Under the pieces are notes generated by a model. That model did no database searches. It was not told the DNA's origin and saw only the letters and a program-made list of their open reading frames with translations. 64,000 nucleotides of DNA, from assembly GCA_027924585.1 (NCBI GenBank), contig BSBM01000865.1, positions 434,001 to 498,000 on the forward strand. The letters run 5' to 3'. Below, piece after piece: positions 10,021 to 22,500 of the stretch. This DNA comes from Larix kaempferi (Eukaryota; Streptophyta; Pinopsida; Pinales; Pinaceae). The translations under genes and the position numbers were made by a program. Position 1 is the first letter of the stretch. Each line of letters opens with the position of its first letter.

Positions 10021-12237
10021 GATATCTCAGGAATTGTTTCCAGATCCTGTGGATCGAAAAATTCAGTGTTACAGCAGAAACAATCAAGTACATATTTCTG
10101 TCAAAACAGAACTATTTTTTAGCACATTCATTCATGGCTTCCGGAATTTAGGGTTTCGGAGAAAGTTGAAATTTTTGGAATCGGAGTCCACAGCTGAATG
10201 CTACTCAGGAAAATCAAAATTTAGAGACCAAGATCGAATTTTTTGGTTGAGTAGAAGACTGGGCTTGATCAAACCCTAGTTCGGGATTTTGATCAGAAAG
10301 ATGGAAAATTAGGGCTTCAGCAAAAGTTGGATTTTTTGAAGTCTGTAAGCACGGCTGGAAGCTCCTTAGAAAAATAAGAGTTTAGAGCCTTGGATCGAAC
10401 CTTTTGATTGGACAGAAGGGTGGGCTTCATCAAACCCTAGTTCAGGTTCCTATCCAGAAGATCCAGAAATTTTCGAAGGCAATTTTGAGGGGTCAAATTT
10501 TGGAAATTTCAAAATTGAAGTAGCTAGTTTGATCAGCTCAGCAACACACATCCTTCCATCCATTCAGAAGTATGAAAGTCAAAGATTGATTTTTTTGGGT
10601 TTCTCTAGCAAACCCTAATCAAGCTCCAGATCAAGTTTCAGGGGGAGTTGAGGCTAAGGCCTTACATAAGAAGACTACAAGAAGTCTTGACAGGTATGAC
10701 TTAAGGAGGTTCAGGTATGTATTGAAATCTGATTCTTGATTAAGTTCATAATGTGTTTGTCTTCATGTTATTTATTAGTACAATCTTGATTAATGTTAGA
10801 ATTGTCTTATCACCCTAGCAACAGTATGAATGCATGCGAATGATCGAAGACATTCATTGATTAGGGCTATATGATTGTACTTATGCATTATGGTGTTGTG
10901 TGAGGTTGATGTTGTCTGCTAACAAGACATAGGTACATCACAAAAGACAAATCAAGTTCCATGACCATGACAACATGAAGACAAAGACTCATCCACTTAC
11001 AAGGTATGTATGACTTTGTTATATTATGTTTAACCTATGAGACATGCAGGTTCTAGCTCATGATCTCTATATCATTGAAGAGATTGTTTAGGTATGTTAT
11101 ACATAACTAAGCAGGTATACTAATTCAGGTATGTTTTCCTATGTCATGTTAGAATCTTACCTTGTGTTAGGATCCCTTATATAAGTATACTTGGTATGAT
11201 TGGTTATGCTTATTCATAAAGTTAGTAATCAAGGGTTTGTTCATATTATGTCTCTTATCTTGGTTGATGATTTAACTAACTAGATCAAACAAGAATATGC
11301 ATGAGTAAAAGAAGACTTCCTTGAAATCCTGAATACTAATGATCATGAATATACAAGATTATTTAGAATTAGAATGTTTTGATAATATTGAGAATATACT
11401 AATGAATGTATGAGATCATGAGAATGACACAATGCACACTTGAGCATGCACAGTGGTACAGAATGAATAGAAGTTCATAAGACATACAGAAGATCAAGCG
11501 GGAGGCAACCACACAAACATAAAAGATAAGTATTTGAGTTGTTATTAGAAATAGTAAATGAGATTGCTTGTATGCATATTTGTATTCCTAGAATATATCA
11601 TGCTACTAATATGCATATGATTGGTAAGTCGGACAAACATTCCATTGTTGCTTGTCTAGAATGAAACCTCTTTGCTGACATGCTGAGGGCTGTGCACACT
11701 CTTGATAGTATCTTTTGGTAGAGATGGAAGGCATCTAGATAGCCACTGTATGCATACAGGATATGGGAAAGTGTTGTGCCAAAGTTTTGATTTGTAGGAA
11801 AGATCATGATGAATGATGAACACTGAACAAGCGATGGATGTTCAACAAAAGATTTACAAATCAAACACACTATAGAAGGCTTGTGGCTAGAAGATTCTCT
11901 TAGAAAGAGGAAGAGAATCATGATGAGATGTTTTTCTCCAAGTGGCTAGATAAGACCATTCTCCTAATGGTGTAATTAAAGAAGAAGTGTGAATCAAGTT
12001 CTGTATGGGTACCCAGGATTGGTAGTCAATTGATAAGCTTAATGATCATCATGGGTGATGTGGATCTCAACCTTTGCTACAAGGTTGAATATGGATTCTA
12101 TACACATATGACATGGATGCAAGAAGGAACTCACCATAAAGTTCGAATGATTTTGAGGCTCATATCAGTAGACCCATCTGACGAGAGATGGCACAGATAG
12201 ATATGCAGAAGATCACTCAATGTAGAGTGTGAATAAT
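10021..12237 (+). other. A interior: leader end, gag shard and 1.5-kb non-retroviral-looking insert
   Basis: The leader continues to about 10645. A short gag shard, 'gaggctaaggccttacataa', matches C gag near 7391. The following 1.5 kb has no retroviral protein. It contains several AG|GTATGT-like sequences (10693, 10713, 11002, 11091, 11127) that resemble plant 5' splice sites. B carries the same segment (complement of about 20040-21510) with the same junction to the gag shard. It may be captured host sequence; I cannot identify a source gene. Confidence 0.55.
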
Positions 12238-13300
12238 GGACAATTGACAGCTTCATGACAAAACTTGGGCTTTACCAAAAGTAAAGCTAATCCTAACCTT
12301 TACCTTAAGGTTGTGGATGATGAACCTATCATACCATTATTGTATGACGATGATCTCTTTCTGACAAGGAATGAGAAACAGATCATGAAAATGGCTGCAG
12401 AAATGAAAATGAAAGATCTCGGATTAATGCACTACTTCTTAGGTCTAGAAGTATGGCAAGATCCAAAAAAAAAAAAAGGAATCTTTTAAATCAAGGTAAG
12501 TATGCTGTGAAGTTTCTAAAAAGATTTGATATGTTGGAGTATAAAGCCATGGCCACTCCCATGGACTCCAACTTGAAGTTATTAGTTAATGACTCATCGG
12601 ATTTAGTGGACCTAACCCTATATAGACAAATCATTGGGTCATTGATATATTCAGCAAATACTAGGCCAGATATATGCTTTGCTGCAAATACCCTAAGTCA
12701 GTATCTAGTAGAACCTAGAAAGGTTCACTAAATAGCTACAAAGCATGTAGTGAGGTACCTAAAAGGTACATTAGATTTTGGTCTATATTATCTTGGAGGT
12801 CATGAACTCCGTTTACATGGTTACTCAGATTCTGATTGGGCAGGAAGTGCCTCAGACAGAAAGAGTACATCAGGTGGATGTTATAGTCTTGAATCTGCCA
12901 TGATCTCATGGTTCAGCATGAAACAATCTAGTGTGGCTCTCAGTACTGCTGAAGCAGAATATATAGCTGTCTGCTCTGCCAGCTGTGAAGCAGTGTGACT
13001 TCAGAAGCTATTATATGGAGTGTTTGACTTAGAAATGGATTCCACTGTGATTATGTGTGACATTCAAAACTGCATCAAGATAGAAAATCTTGTATTCCAC
13101 GATAAGTCAAAACACTTAGAGATCCGATACTTCTATATACGAGATATGGTGCAGAGAGGAGCTATCAAGCTCGAGTATATAAGCACTGAGGATCAGATTG
13201 CTGATATCTTGACTAAACCTCTGTCTCGAGTAAACTTTGAATACTTCCGAAACAAGCTTGGTATAGTCCAGAAGGACCCTCCTCGAAAGGGGGAGTAGTA
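12238..13300 (+). pseudogene. Copia RT (3' part) and RNase H of A
   Basis: The first piece reads LGFTKSKANPNLYLKVVDD. The RT active-site box is LLYDDDLF where copia has YVDD or YLDD, so the position before the two aspartates is changed. MKDLGLMHYFLGLEVWQ, MATPMDSNLKLL and IIGSLIYSANTRPDICFA follow. RNase H starts near 12810 with YSDSDWAGSASDRKSTSGG and continues to TAEAEYIA and DQIADILTKPL. A run of 11 A near 12466 causes a frameshift. Stops at about 12729 and 12997 stand where Trp is usual (TGG to TAA, TGG to TGA). The RT N-terminal half is absent. It resembles the equivalent part of C. Confidence 0.9.
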
Positions 13301-13380
13301 TAGTATCTGATAACAATTCTATCCCATCAATTTGCTGCACTTAGTTACTTAGAATTATTTAGATCTAGGAATCTTATATT

Positions 13381-13540
13381 TTTTCTTTTGATGATAGATG
13401 TATACATGCTTTTGATGATAGATGTTATTCATGTTTTGATGATGAGGATACATGTTTTGTTATACATGTTTTGATGATGAGGATACATGTTTTGTTATAC
13501 ATGTTTTGATGATGAGGATACATGATTGCCACATGTTTTG
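13381..13540 (+). repeat. Tandem array, about 33-bp unit (A)
   Basis: About five imperfect units of 'tacatgttttgatgatgagga'-type sequence stand directly after the RNase H stop region. Non-coding. This is the first of four arrays between pol and the polypurine tract. Confidence 0.8.
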
Positions 13541-13544
13541 ATGA

Positions 13545-14063
13545 AGTTCTTGGTAAACATGTGAGGGGATTGGATCATCCCTGGACTTCAGTCCGAAAGA
13601 AGAGCCGTAGACGTATGTCTTCAAGAATGAAGTTCTTGGTGAACATGTGAGGGGATTGGATCATCCCTGGACTTCAGTCCGAAAGAAGAGTCGTAGACGC
13701 ATGTCTTTGAGAATGAAGTTCTTGGTGAACATGTGAGGGGATTGGATCATCCCTGGACTTCAGTCCGAAAGAAGAGCCGTAGACGTATATCTTCGAGAAT
13801 GAAGTTCTTGGTGAACATGTGAGGGGGTTGGATCATCCCTGGACTTCAGTCCGAAAGAAGAGCCGTAGACGTATGTCCTCGAGAATGAAGTTCTTGGTGA
13901 ACATGTGAGGGGATTGGATCATCCCTGGACTTCAGTCCAAAAGAAGAGCCGTAGACGTATGTCTTCGAGAATGAAGTTCTTAGTGAACATGTGAGGGGAT
14001 TGGATCATCCCTGGACTTCAGTCCGAAAGAAGAGCCATAGACGTATGTCTTCGAGAATGAAGT
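13545..14063 (+). repeat. Tandem array, 86-bp unit, six copies (A)
   Basis: The unit starts 'gttcttggtgaacatgtgag', passes 'ggatcatccctggacttcag' and ends 'cgtagacgtatgtcttcgag'. Copies start at about 13547, 13632, 13718, 13804, 13890 and 13976 and are nearly identical, so the expansion is recent. The core 'ggatcatccctggac' recurs in other arrays of A and B. Confidence 0.9.
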
Positions 14064-14690
14064 CCTAAATGTACGGTGGAGGATTAAGTCATCCTTGGAT
14101 GTAGTCCTAAATGTACGGTGGAGGATTAATTCATCCTTGGACGTGGTCCTAAATGAATGGTTGAGGATTAATTCATCCTTGGACGTGGTCCTAAATGTAT
14201 AGTTGAGGATTAAGTCATCCTTGGACGTGGTCCTAAATGTACGGTTGAGGATTAAATCATCCTTGGATGTGGTCCTAAATGAATGGTTGAGGATTAAGTC
14301 ATCCATGGACGTGGTCCTAAATGAATGGTTGAGGATTAAGTCATCCTTGGAAATGGTCCTAAATGTACGGTTAAGGATTAAGTCATCCTTGGTCATGGTC
14401 CTAAATGTACGATTGAGGATTAAGTCATCCTTGGACGTGGTCCTAAATGTACGGTGGAGGATTAAGTCATCCTTGGACATGGTCCTAAATGTACGGTGGA
14501 GGATTAAGTCATCCTTGGACGTGGTCCTAAATGTACGGTGGAGGATTAAGTCATCCTTGGACGTAGTCCTAAATGTACGATGGAGGATTAAGTCATCCTT
14601 GGACGTAGTCCTAAATGTACGGTTGAGGATTAAGTCATCCTTGGACGTGGTCCTAAATGTACGGTAAGGATTGGATCATCCTTGGACTTT
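14064..14690 (+). repeat. Tandem array, 42-bp unit, about 15 copies (A)
   Basis: The unit is 'ggattaagtcatccttggac' followed by 'gtggtcctaaatgtacggt'. Because 42 is a multiple of three, both strands stay open for about 150-166 codons. The resulting repetitive peptides have no start context or homology and are not genes. The core 'atccttggac' matches the 86-bp array. Confidence 0.9.
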
Positions 14691-15280
14691 GGTCTTGTGA
14701 ATTGAGCCGTAGACATGAGGTCTCCGAGAATTGATAGGACTGGATCGTCCCTGGACTTTGGTTCAAAAGGTACATGATAGGTCTGGATCGTCCCTGGACT
14801 TCGGTTCAAAAGGTACATGACAGGATTGGATCATCCATGGACATAGGTCCTAAAGAGAACAGGATTGATCGTGTGATGACGATGCTGATGATCGTATGAT
14901 GACGATGCTGATGATCGTGTGATGTCGATGCTGATGATCGTGTGATGACGATGCTGATGACAATGCTGTTGATCGTGTGATGACGATGCTGATGACGATG
15001 TTGATGATCGTATGATGATCGTGTGATGACGATGCTGATGATCGTGTGATGTCGATGCTAATGATCGTGTGATGACGATGCTGATGACGATGCTGATGAT
15101 CGTGTGATGACAATGCTGATGATTGAGTACTATCAACTCTGATGATGTTGATGTTCCAGTAACTAGTCAAGTTACTGATGACAATAAATTGAAGAAAGCT
15201 TCCGATGATTTATAAATGTATCATGTATGATGTTGATGACTCCTTGCTCATGCAGATGCTGTTATAATATCCTTCTTGTT
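14691..15280 (+). repeat. Degenerate spacer and 'gatgatcgtgtgatgacgat' array (A)
   Basis: Residual 'ggatcgtccctggactt' units occur to about 14860. A short-unit array of GATGATCGTGTGATGACGAT-like repeats (about 14868-15125) follows, with units of mixed 12 to 30 bp. The rest to the polypurine tract is unique sequence. B has the complement of the same short repeat near 17650-17740. Confidence 0.8.
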
Positions 15281-15895
15281 AAGGGGGAGTGTTGAGATAT
15301 TGTAACTTCAAAGAATATTATATTTGTACTTTATTATTCTGGAGATGATTCATTCCTCCGTGAAGATCTTATTGTATATCCGGAGAGGTTTATTCCTCCG
15401 TCAGAATGTGGTAACTTGGGTTATTAGACTTCCCTAGTGGGGGGTCGGCCCTGTATGTGTTATGTGGGTCAAAGGGTTATTAGACCACCCTAGAGGGGTC
15501 GACCCAGTCAATTGTAGTGGGGTATTTAACCAATTGGTTAAATACAAGCCTACATGTCTTGTGTAAAAGAAAATTCGGAGTAGTGTATAAATAGAGGAGG
15601 TGTGTTCCTCATTTGAAACACACACTCACTTGAGAGAGAGGCGCACTTGTGGAGGAGAGGTCTGCTATGATAGAGGAGGAGATCATATCTTTGGTTTGCA
15701 TCTTTGTATATTGCTGGTCATCTATATTGAGGAAGCTTTACTGGGTTTTCTACCCCATGAGGGTTTCCCAGGATAAATCTGTGTCTCTTGTGTTTATGCT
15801 ATGCTTGTTGTTTCTTCAGTGATCCTGTATATGCTATTATTGTGAAATGGAATGTAATGCTGCTATTTTCTGTCTTAGCATATTAAATCTTAACA
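15281..15895 (+). repeat. Polypurine tract and 3' LTR of A
   Basis: AAGGGGGAG (15281-15289) is the plus-strand primer site. The LTR runs 15290-15895 from TGTTGAGATATTG to CTTAACA and is followed by the TGAAG duplication. A TATA box stands at 15586. Confidence 0.93.
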
Positions 15896-16828
15896 TGAAG
15901 GAGTTTGCAAAGGTTTTGCAAAGGGAAATAATACAAGGAAGACATTTCCAAGTAGAGAGAGGAAGGAAAAAGGAATCTTGGAAATCATCCCTCCGATGTA
16001 TGCGGTTGGATGTCATCCAGTTCATTGAGTGGGTATGTATATTATGTTTCTTTCATTGATGTTTTTTCTAGGAAGACATGGATATATTTCTTGAAGAGCA
16101 AAGTTGAAGTATTCAGTAATCTCAAGGAATTCAAAGCCTTGCTAAAAAACCACATAGAAAAGAAAATCAAGACTTTTTGGTTTGACAATGGTGGAGAGTT
16201 CACATCAGAATACTTCAAGAAATTATGCATAGATTCAGGGATTAAGAGGGAGTTGACCACTCCATATAATCCACAACAGAATGGAGTTGTGAAAAGGAAG
16301 AATAGAACAATTATGGAAGCAGCAAGGGTAATTCTTCGTGACTAGGATCTTCGTATGCATCTATGGGAAGAAGCTACAAGGACAGTCGTGTATGTAAAAA
16401 ATTGTACTCCACATAGAGTAATTGACAACAAGACACCAGAAGAAGCCTTCTCCGGTGAGAGACCAGAAGTCAGATATCTCAGAATATTTGGTTTCCCAGT
16501 GTACATACACATTCTGAAAGAGAAGAGGATGAAGTTAGATCCTTCAGGAAAGAAGCGTATATTTGTCGGATATAGTGAAACTCGAAGGTTTGCAAAATAT
16601 ATTTCCTAGGATTCAAGAAGATTGACATTAGAAGGGATGTAACATTTGATGAAGACTCAGCATACAAAAAACCCAAAAAAGTACTTGTTGAAGACATTGA
16701 AGAACTAGAAGCATCCAAGATCCGAGATACAACAATGAATGAAGTAAATCCAGAAGAAGACAGTGAGATAGAAGATCCACAGGATCCTGTAGATCCACCC
16801 CATGAGAATAATTCTCACAAGAGGAAAC
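15896..16828 (+). pseudogene. Copia integrase of C
   Basis: After excision of A the frame continues from KHE into GVCKGFAKGNN, the end of the integrase zinc-binding region. The catalytic core follows from about 16040: FIDVFSRKTWIYFLKSK, then FDNGGEFTSEYF with the second catalytic Asp. PYNPQQNGVVKRKNRT shows Lys where the family has the catalytic Glu (VERKNR), a GAA to AAA change that would kill activity. The region of the first catalytic Asp (SDVCG in the family) is frameshifted. GYSETRRFAKYIS and an acidic linker follow. Stops at about 16343 and 16607. Cut by B at 16828. Confidence 0.88.
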
Positions 16829-17432
16829 TGTTAAGATTTAATATGCTAAGATAGAAAATAGCAGCATTACATTCCATTTCACAATAATAGCACATACAGG
16901 ATCACTGAAGAAACAACAAGCATAGCATAAACACAAGAGACAAAGATTTATCCTGGGAAACCCTCATGGGGTAGAAAACCCAGTAAAGCTTCCTCAATAT
17001 AGATGACCAGCAATATACAAAGATGTAACCCTGAGCATAAGCTCCTCCTTCTCCATAGCAGAACTCTCCTCCACAAGTGCACCACTTTCAAGTGAGTGAG
17101 TGTGTGTAAAATGAGGAATACACCTCCTCTATTTATACACTACTCCGACTTGTCTTTTACACAAAACATGTAGGCTCGTATTTAAGCAATGGGTTAAATA
17201 CCCCACTACAACTGACTGGGCCGACCCCTCTAGGGTGGTCTAATAATCCTTTGACCCACATAACACATACAGGGCCGGCCCCCACTAGGGAAGTGTAATA
17301 ACCCAAGTTACCACATTCCGATGGAGGAATAAACATCTCTGGATATACAATAAGATCTTCACGGAGGAATGAAACATCTCCGGAATAATAAAGTACAAAT
17401 ATAATATTCTTTGAAGTTACAATATCTCAACA
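16829..17432 (-). repeat. 3' LTR of B
   Basis: The plus strand starts TGTTAAGATTTAATATG and ends ATATCTCAACA. The polypurine tract is the complement of CTCCCCCTT at 17433-17441. A TATA box lies near 17129-17137 (complement). Confidence 0.92.
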
Positions 17433-17639
17433 CTCCCCCTTAACAAGAAGGATATTATAACAACATCTGCACGAGCAAGGAGTCATCAACATCATACATG
17501 ATACATCTATAAATCATTGGAAGCTTTCTCAACATCATCAATAACTCAACCAGTTACTGGAACATCTTCAATACTGGAACATCAACATCTTCAGTACTGA
17601 GTCTTTATCTTCTGCAGCACTTAAACAGCTACAGCAACA

Positions 17640-17990
17640 TCAATATCTGAATCCTCACGATCGTCAGCATCGTCATCACACGATCACCAGCATCGTCATT
17701 AAACAATCATCAGCATCGTCATCACATGATCAACATCGTCGTCTAGATCAACACGATCAGCATCGTCATATCATCTCGAACTATGGCATCTGGATCATCT
17801 CGATCTACAACATCTGGATCATCTCGATCTACAGCATCTGGATCATCACGATCTACAGTATCTGGATCATCTCGATCTACAACATCTCGATCATCTCGAT
17901 CTACAGCATCTGGATCATCTCGATCTATAGCATCTGGATCATCTCGATCTACAGCATCTGGATCATCTCGATCTACAACATAAGTATCCT
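17640..17990 (-). repeat. Arrays of short units: 'cagcatcgtcatcacacgat' and a 24-bp unit (B)
   Basis: Left part: complement of the GATGATCGTGTGATGACGAT repeat seen in A. Right part (about 17790-17985): eight to nine copies of the 24-bp unit 'ggatcatctcgatctacagc'. It is open in two frames because 24 is a multiple of three, giving Asp/Arg-rich or Ser/Gly-rich repeat peptides that are not genes. Confidence 0.85.
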
Positions 17991-17999
17991 CAACCATAC

Positions 18000-18290
18000 A
18001 AGTACATTAATCAATACATGTATCATCAAAAGTATGTATTCTCACCAATACATCTATCATCAAAACATGTATTCTTACTAATACATATATCATCAAAAGC
18101 ATGTATTCTCACTAATACATCTATCATCAAAAGCATGTATTCTCACTAATACATCTATCATCAAAAGCATGTATTCTCACCAATACATCTATCATCAAAA
18201 GCATGTATTCTCACCAATACATCTATCATCAAAAGCATGTATTCTCACTAATACATCTATCAATACAAGTATCCACACCAATACAAGTAT
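18000..18290 (-). repeat. Tandem array, about 35-bp unit (B)
   Basis: About seven units of 'aatacatctatcatcaaaag' plus 'catgtattctcac'. Its complement is similar to the 33-bp array of A ('gatgatagatgtatacatgc'), so the two arrays are probably homologous. Confidence 0.85.
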
Positions 18291-18339
18291 ACACAACAGC
18301 AACATACCCTGCAACACACATGATCCAATTACGGGATGG

Positions 18340-19290
18340 TCAATCCCTCTCACTTTAGGACATAGGTCCAAGGATGATACAATCCTAATCCACTTATGGG
18401 ATGATCAATCCCTCTCAATTTAAGACATCTTTCATGTCTATGGACGATGCAATCCATATCAACTTATAGGATGATCAATCCTTATCCTTTTAAGACACCT
18501 CACCATGTCTAAGGATGATGCAATCCCGAATCAACTTACAGGATGATTAGTCCTTATCACTTTAAGACACCTTACCATGTCTAGGGACGATGCAATCCCA
18601 ATCTACTTACAGGATGATTATTCCTTATCAATTTAAGACACCTCACCATGTCTAGGGAGGATGCAATACCAATCTACTTACAGGATGATTAGTCCTTATC
18701 ACTTTAAGACACCTCACCATGTCTAGGGATGATGCAATCCCAATCTACTTACAGGATGATTAGTCCTTATCACTTTAAGACACCTCACCATGTCTAGGGA
18801 CGATGCAATCTCAATCTACTTACATGATGATTAGTCCTTATCACTTTAAGACACCTCACCATGTCTAGGGACAATGCAATCCCAATCTACTTATAGGATG
18901 ATTAGTCCTTATCACTTTAATACATCTCACCATGTCTAGGGATGATGCAATCCCAATCTACTTACAGGATGATTAGTCCTTATCACTTTAAGACACCTCA
19001 CCAGGTCTAGGGACGATGCAATCCCAATCTACTTACAAGATAATTATTCCTTATCACTTTAAGACACCTCACCATGTCTAGGGACGATGCAATCCCAATC
19101 TACTTACAGGATGATTAGTCCTTATCACTTTAAGACACCTCACCATGTCTAGGGACGATGCAATCCCAATCTACTTACAGGATGATTAGTCCTTATCACT
19201 TTAAGACACCTCACCATGTCTAGGGACGATGCAATCCCAATCTACTTACAGGATGATTAGTCCTTATCACTTTAAGACAAGTCTCATGTC
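18340..19290 (-). repeat. Tandem array, 71-bp unit, about 12 copies (B)
   Basis: The unit includes 'ccatgtctagggacgatgca', 'atcccaatctacttacagga' and 'tgattagtccttatcacttt'. Copies are highly similar from about 18500; the first units are more divergent. Read on the element strand it contains 'ggattgcatcgtccctagac', a version of the core in the A arrays. Confidence 0.9.
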
Positions 19291-20034
19291 TAGGGATGAT
19301 GCAATCCCATCACGTACATTTTGAACCCAGTTCATGGACGATGTAGTCCTCACGTACATTTTGAACCCAGTTCATGGACGATGCAGTCCTCACGTACATT
19401 TTGAACCCAGTTCATGGACGATGCAGTCCTTACGTACATTTTGAACCCAGTTCATGGACAATGCAGTCCTCACGTACATTTTGAACCCAATTCATGGACG
19501 ATGCAGTCCTCACGTACATTTTGAACCCAGTTCATGGACGATGCTGTCCTCACGTACATTTTGAACCCAGTTCATGGACGATGCAGTCCTCACGTACATT
19601 TTGAACCCAGTTCATGGACGATGCAGTCCTCACATACATTTTGAACCCAGTTCATGGACGATGCAGTCCTCACGTACATTTTGAACCTAGTTCAGGGACG
19701 ATGCAGTCCTATCTTCAATTTTCGGAGACATCATTCTACGGCTCAATTCTGGGACCGAGGTCCGAGGAAGATGCAATCCCCTACCTGTTCATTCAGGACT
19801 TCATTCTCGAAGACATCATGTCTATGGCTCTCTTTAGGACTGAACTCCAGGGATGATCCAATCCTCTCATGTCCATCAAGGACTTCATTTTCTAAGACAT
19901 ACATCTACGGCTCTCTTTAGAACAAGTGTTCAAGGATGATACAATCCCTCTTCTTTCTCGGAGACACTTGTCTACGGCTCACTTTAGAATTTGTGTTCAA
20001 GGATGATGCAATCCTCACATGTATTCTCATCAAT
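19291..20034 (-). repeat. Tandem array, 40-bp unit, about 10 copies, and degenerate flank (B)
   Basis: The unit is 'cacgtacattttgaacccag' plus 'ttcatggacgatgcagtcct' (19310-19710). The last 300 bp hold decayed mixed units such as 'aaggatgatgcaatcc'. Many copies are identical, suggesting recent expansion. Confidence 0.9.
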
Positions 20035-22139
20035 TTACTATCGATCCTGGGAACCCATACAGAACCTGATTCACACTTCTTCTTTAATTACACCATTAAG
20101 AGAATGGTCTTATCTAGCCACTTGGAGCAAACATCTCATCATGATTCTCTTCCTATTTCTAAGAGAATCTTCTAGCCACAAGACTTCTATAGTGTGTTTG
20201 ATTTGAAAATATTTTTTTTTTGTTGTTGAACATCCATCGCTTGTTCAGTGTTCATCATTCATCATGATCTTTCCTACAAATCAAAATGAAGTACATGATT
20301 AGTAATACTTCATAATCATCAAATCATATTGACATGATAACCTATTATGCATACAGATATCATTTACATAGTTATGCAACTATTTTGACCAATACTTTGG
20401 CACAACACTTTCCCATATCCTGTATGCATACAATGGCTATCTAGATGCCTTCCATCTCTACCAGAACATACTATCAAGAGTGTGCACAGCTCTCAGCATG
20501 TCAACAAAGAGGTTTCATTCTAGACAAGCAACAATGGAATGTTTGTCCATCTTACCAATCATATGCATATTAGTAGTATATTGTTCAATGCTCTATGAAT
20601 GTTTACACTCAGCATCATATATTCTAGGAATACAAATATGCATACAAGCAATATCATTTACTATTTCAAATAACAACTCAAATACTTATCTTTTATGTTT
20701 GTGTGGTTGCCTCTCGTTTGATCTTCTATATGTATTTTGAACTTCTATTCATTTTCTACCACTGTGCATGCTCAAGTGTGCACTAGTGTCATCATCATGA
20801 TCTCATACATAAACATGCATTCATTAGTATATTCTCAATATTATCAAAACATTCTAATTCTAAATAATCTTGAATATGTATAGTCATGATCATTAGTATT
20901 CAGGGTTTCAAGGAAGTCTTGTTTTACTCATGCATATTCTTGTTTGATCATAGTACTCTTCTGGTTAATTAAATCATCAAGATAAGAGACATAATATGCA
21001 TAAACCCTTGATTACTAACTTTATGAATAAGCATAACCAATCATACCAAGTATACTTATATAAGGGATCCTAACACAAGGTAAGATTCTAACTTGACATA
21101 GGAAAACATACCTGGATTAGTAAACCTACATAGTTATGTACAACATACCTCGTAAGTAGAACAAAGATTATGGATGAGTCTTTTTCTTCATGTTGTCATG
21201 GTCATGGAATTTGATTTGTCTTTTGTGATGTACCTGTATCTTGTTAGCAGACAACATCAACCTCACACAACACCATAATGCATTAGTACAATCATATAGC
21301 CCTAATCAATGAATGTCTTCGATAATTCACATGTATTCATACCGTTACTAGGGTGATAAGACAATTCTAACATTAATCAAGATTGTACTAATAAATAATA
21401 TGAAGACAAACACATTATGAACTTAATCAAGAATCAAATTTCAAGACATACCTGAACCTCCTTAAGTCATACCTGTCGAGACTTCTTGTAGTCTTCTTAT
21501 GTAAGGCCTTAGCCTCAACTCCCCCTGAAACTTGATCTAGAGCTTGATTAGGGTTTGCTAGAGAAACCCTAAAAATTCAATCTTTGACTTTCACACTTCT
21601 GAATGGATGGAAGGATGTGTCTTGCTGAGCTGATCAAACTAGCATACTTAAATTTTGAAATCTCCAAAATTTGACCCCTCAAAATTTCCTTCGAAACTTC
21701 TGGATCTTCTGGATAGGAACTCGAACTAGGGTTTGATGAAGCCCACCCTTCTGTCCAATCAAAAGGTTCAATCCAAGGCTCTAAACTCTTATTTTTATAA
21801 GGATCTTCCAGCTGTGGTTACAGACTTCAAAAAATTCCAACTTTTGCTAAAGCCCTAATTTTCCATCTTTCCGATCAAAATCCCGAACTGGGGTTTGATC
21901 AAGCCCGGTCTTCTACCCAACCAAAAAATTCGATCTTGGTCTCTAAATTTCGATTTTCCTGAGTAGCATTCAGCCGTGGATTCCGATTCCAAAAATTCTA
22001 ACTTTCTCCGAAACCCTAAATTCCGGAAGCCATGAATGAAGGTGCTCCAAAAATAATTATGTTTTGACAGAAAGATGTACCTGATTGCTTCTGCTATAAA
22101 TACGAACTTTTTGCTCCACAGGGTCTGAAAACGTTTTTT
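20035..22139 (-). other. B interior shared with A; no gene
   Basis: The complement matches A from about 11990 back to 10020, including the AGGTATGT-like sites and the gag shard ('cttatgtaaggccttagcct' near 21500). No reading frame has recognisable protein. The frames at 20480-20740 and 21855-22310 are in non-coding family sequence. Confidence 0.8.
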
Positions 22140-22500
22140 TTGGTAGCCTGACCTGTCATCTTTCCATCCCAACAGATATGACCTCAATTTGATTCTCTGA
22201 GAGAGAGTTATGCCAAATGTCGCAACGTGACCTGGTTTGGGATAATATAGGAGAGAGAACTTGTACGGAGTGCCACGTGTCACTATTTGAACTTCGGCCT
22301 TTGAAAACATTTCCTGAGATATCTCGCCCTATTATATTTCCATCCTGACAGGTCTGACCTCAATTGGATTCTCTGAGAGAGAGTTATGCCAAGTGTCGCA
22401 ACGTGACCTGTTTATGGGGTAAAACAGGAGAGCGAACTTGTAAAGCATTCCACATGTCACTGGTTCAACTTCGGCCTCTACAAATGTTTCCTGAGACATT
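22140..22500 (-). repeat. Duplicated leader block of B
   Basis: Two tandem copies matching the 177-bp block of A, with CACGTG at 22274 in one copy and CACATG at the equivalent place in the other. It lies 360 bp inside the primer-binding site, as in A. Confidence 0.85.

Larger units (their letters stand above)
8692..15895 (+). mobile_element. Element A: defective copia with RT-RNase H and large tandem arrays
   Basis: Complete insertion flanked by TGAAG (8687-8691 and 15896-15900). The LTRs are 605-606 bp with TG...CA ends, the primer-binding site is at 9297 and the polypurine tract at 15281. By eye the two LTRs differ at about 12 substitutions, so it is a fairly recent insertion compared with C. 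The interior holds a duplicated leader block, a shard of gag at about 10650-10675, about 1.5 kb of non-retroviral-looking sequence, RT-RNase H (12238-13300) and four tandem arrays. Most of gag, plus protease and integrase, are absent, so it could move only with help. Confidence 0.93.

Noticed and set aside
13980-14667. Open frames of 166 and 154 codons on both strands
   Set aside because: They lie wholly in the 42-bp array; a unit divisible by three keeps frames open. No start context or domain.
14831-15170. His/Ser-rich repeat frames on the minus strand
   Set aside because: Product of the GATGATCGTGTGATGACGAT repeat inside A, antisense to the element.
17743-17997. Asp-Arg-Asp repeat protein (minus) and Ser-Gly repeat protein (plus)
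   Set aside because: Both come from the 24-bp array of B; no independent coding evidence.
18340-19715. CRISPR-like regular repeats
   Set aside because: Units are contiguous tandem repeats without unique spacers, inside a plant LTR element; no cas genes.
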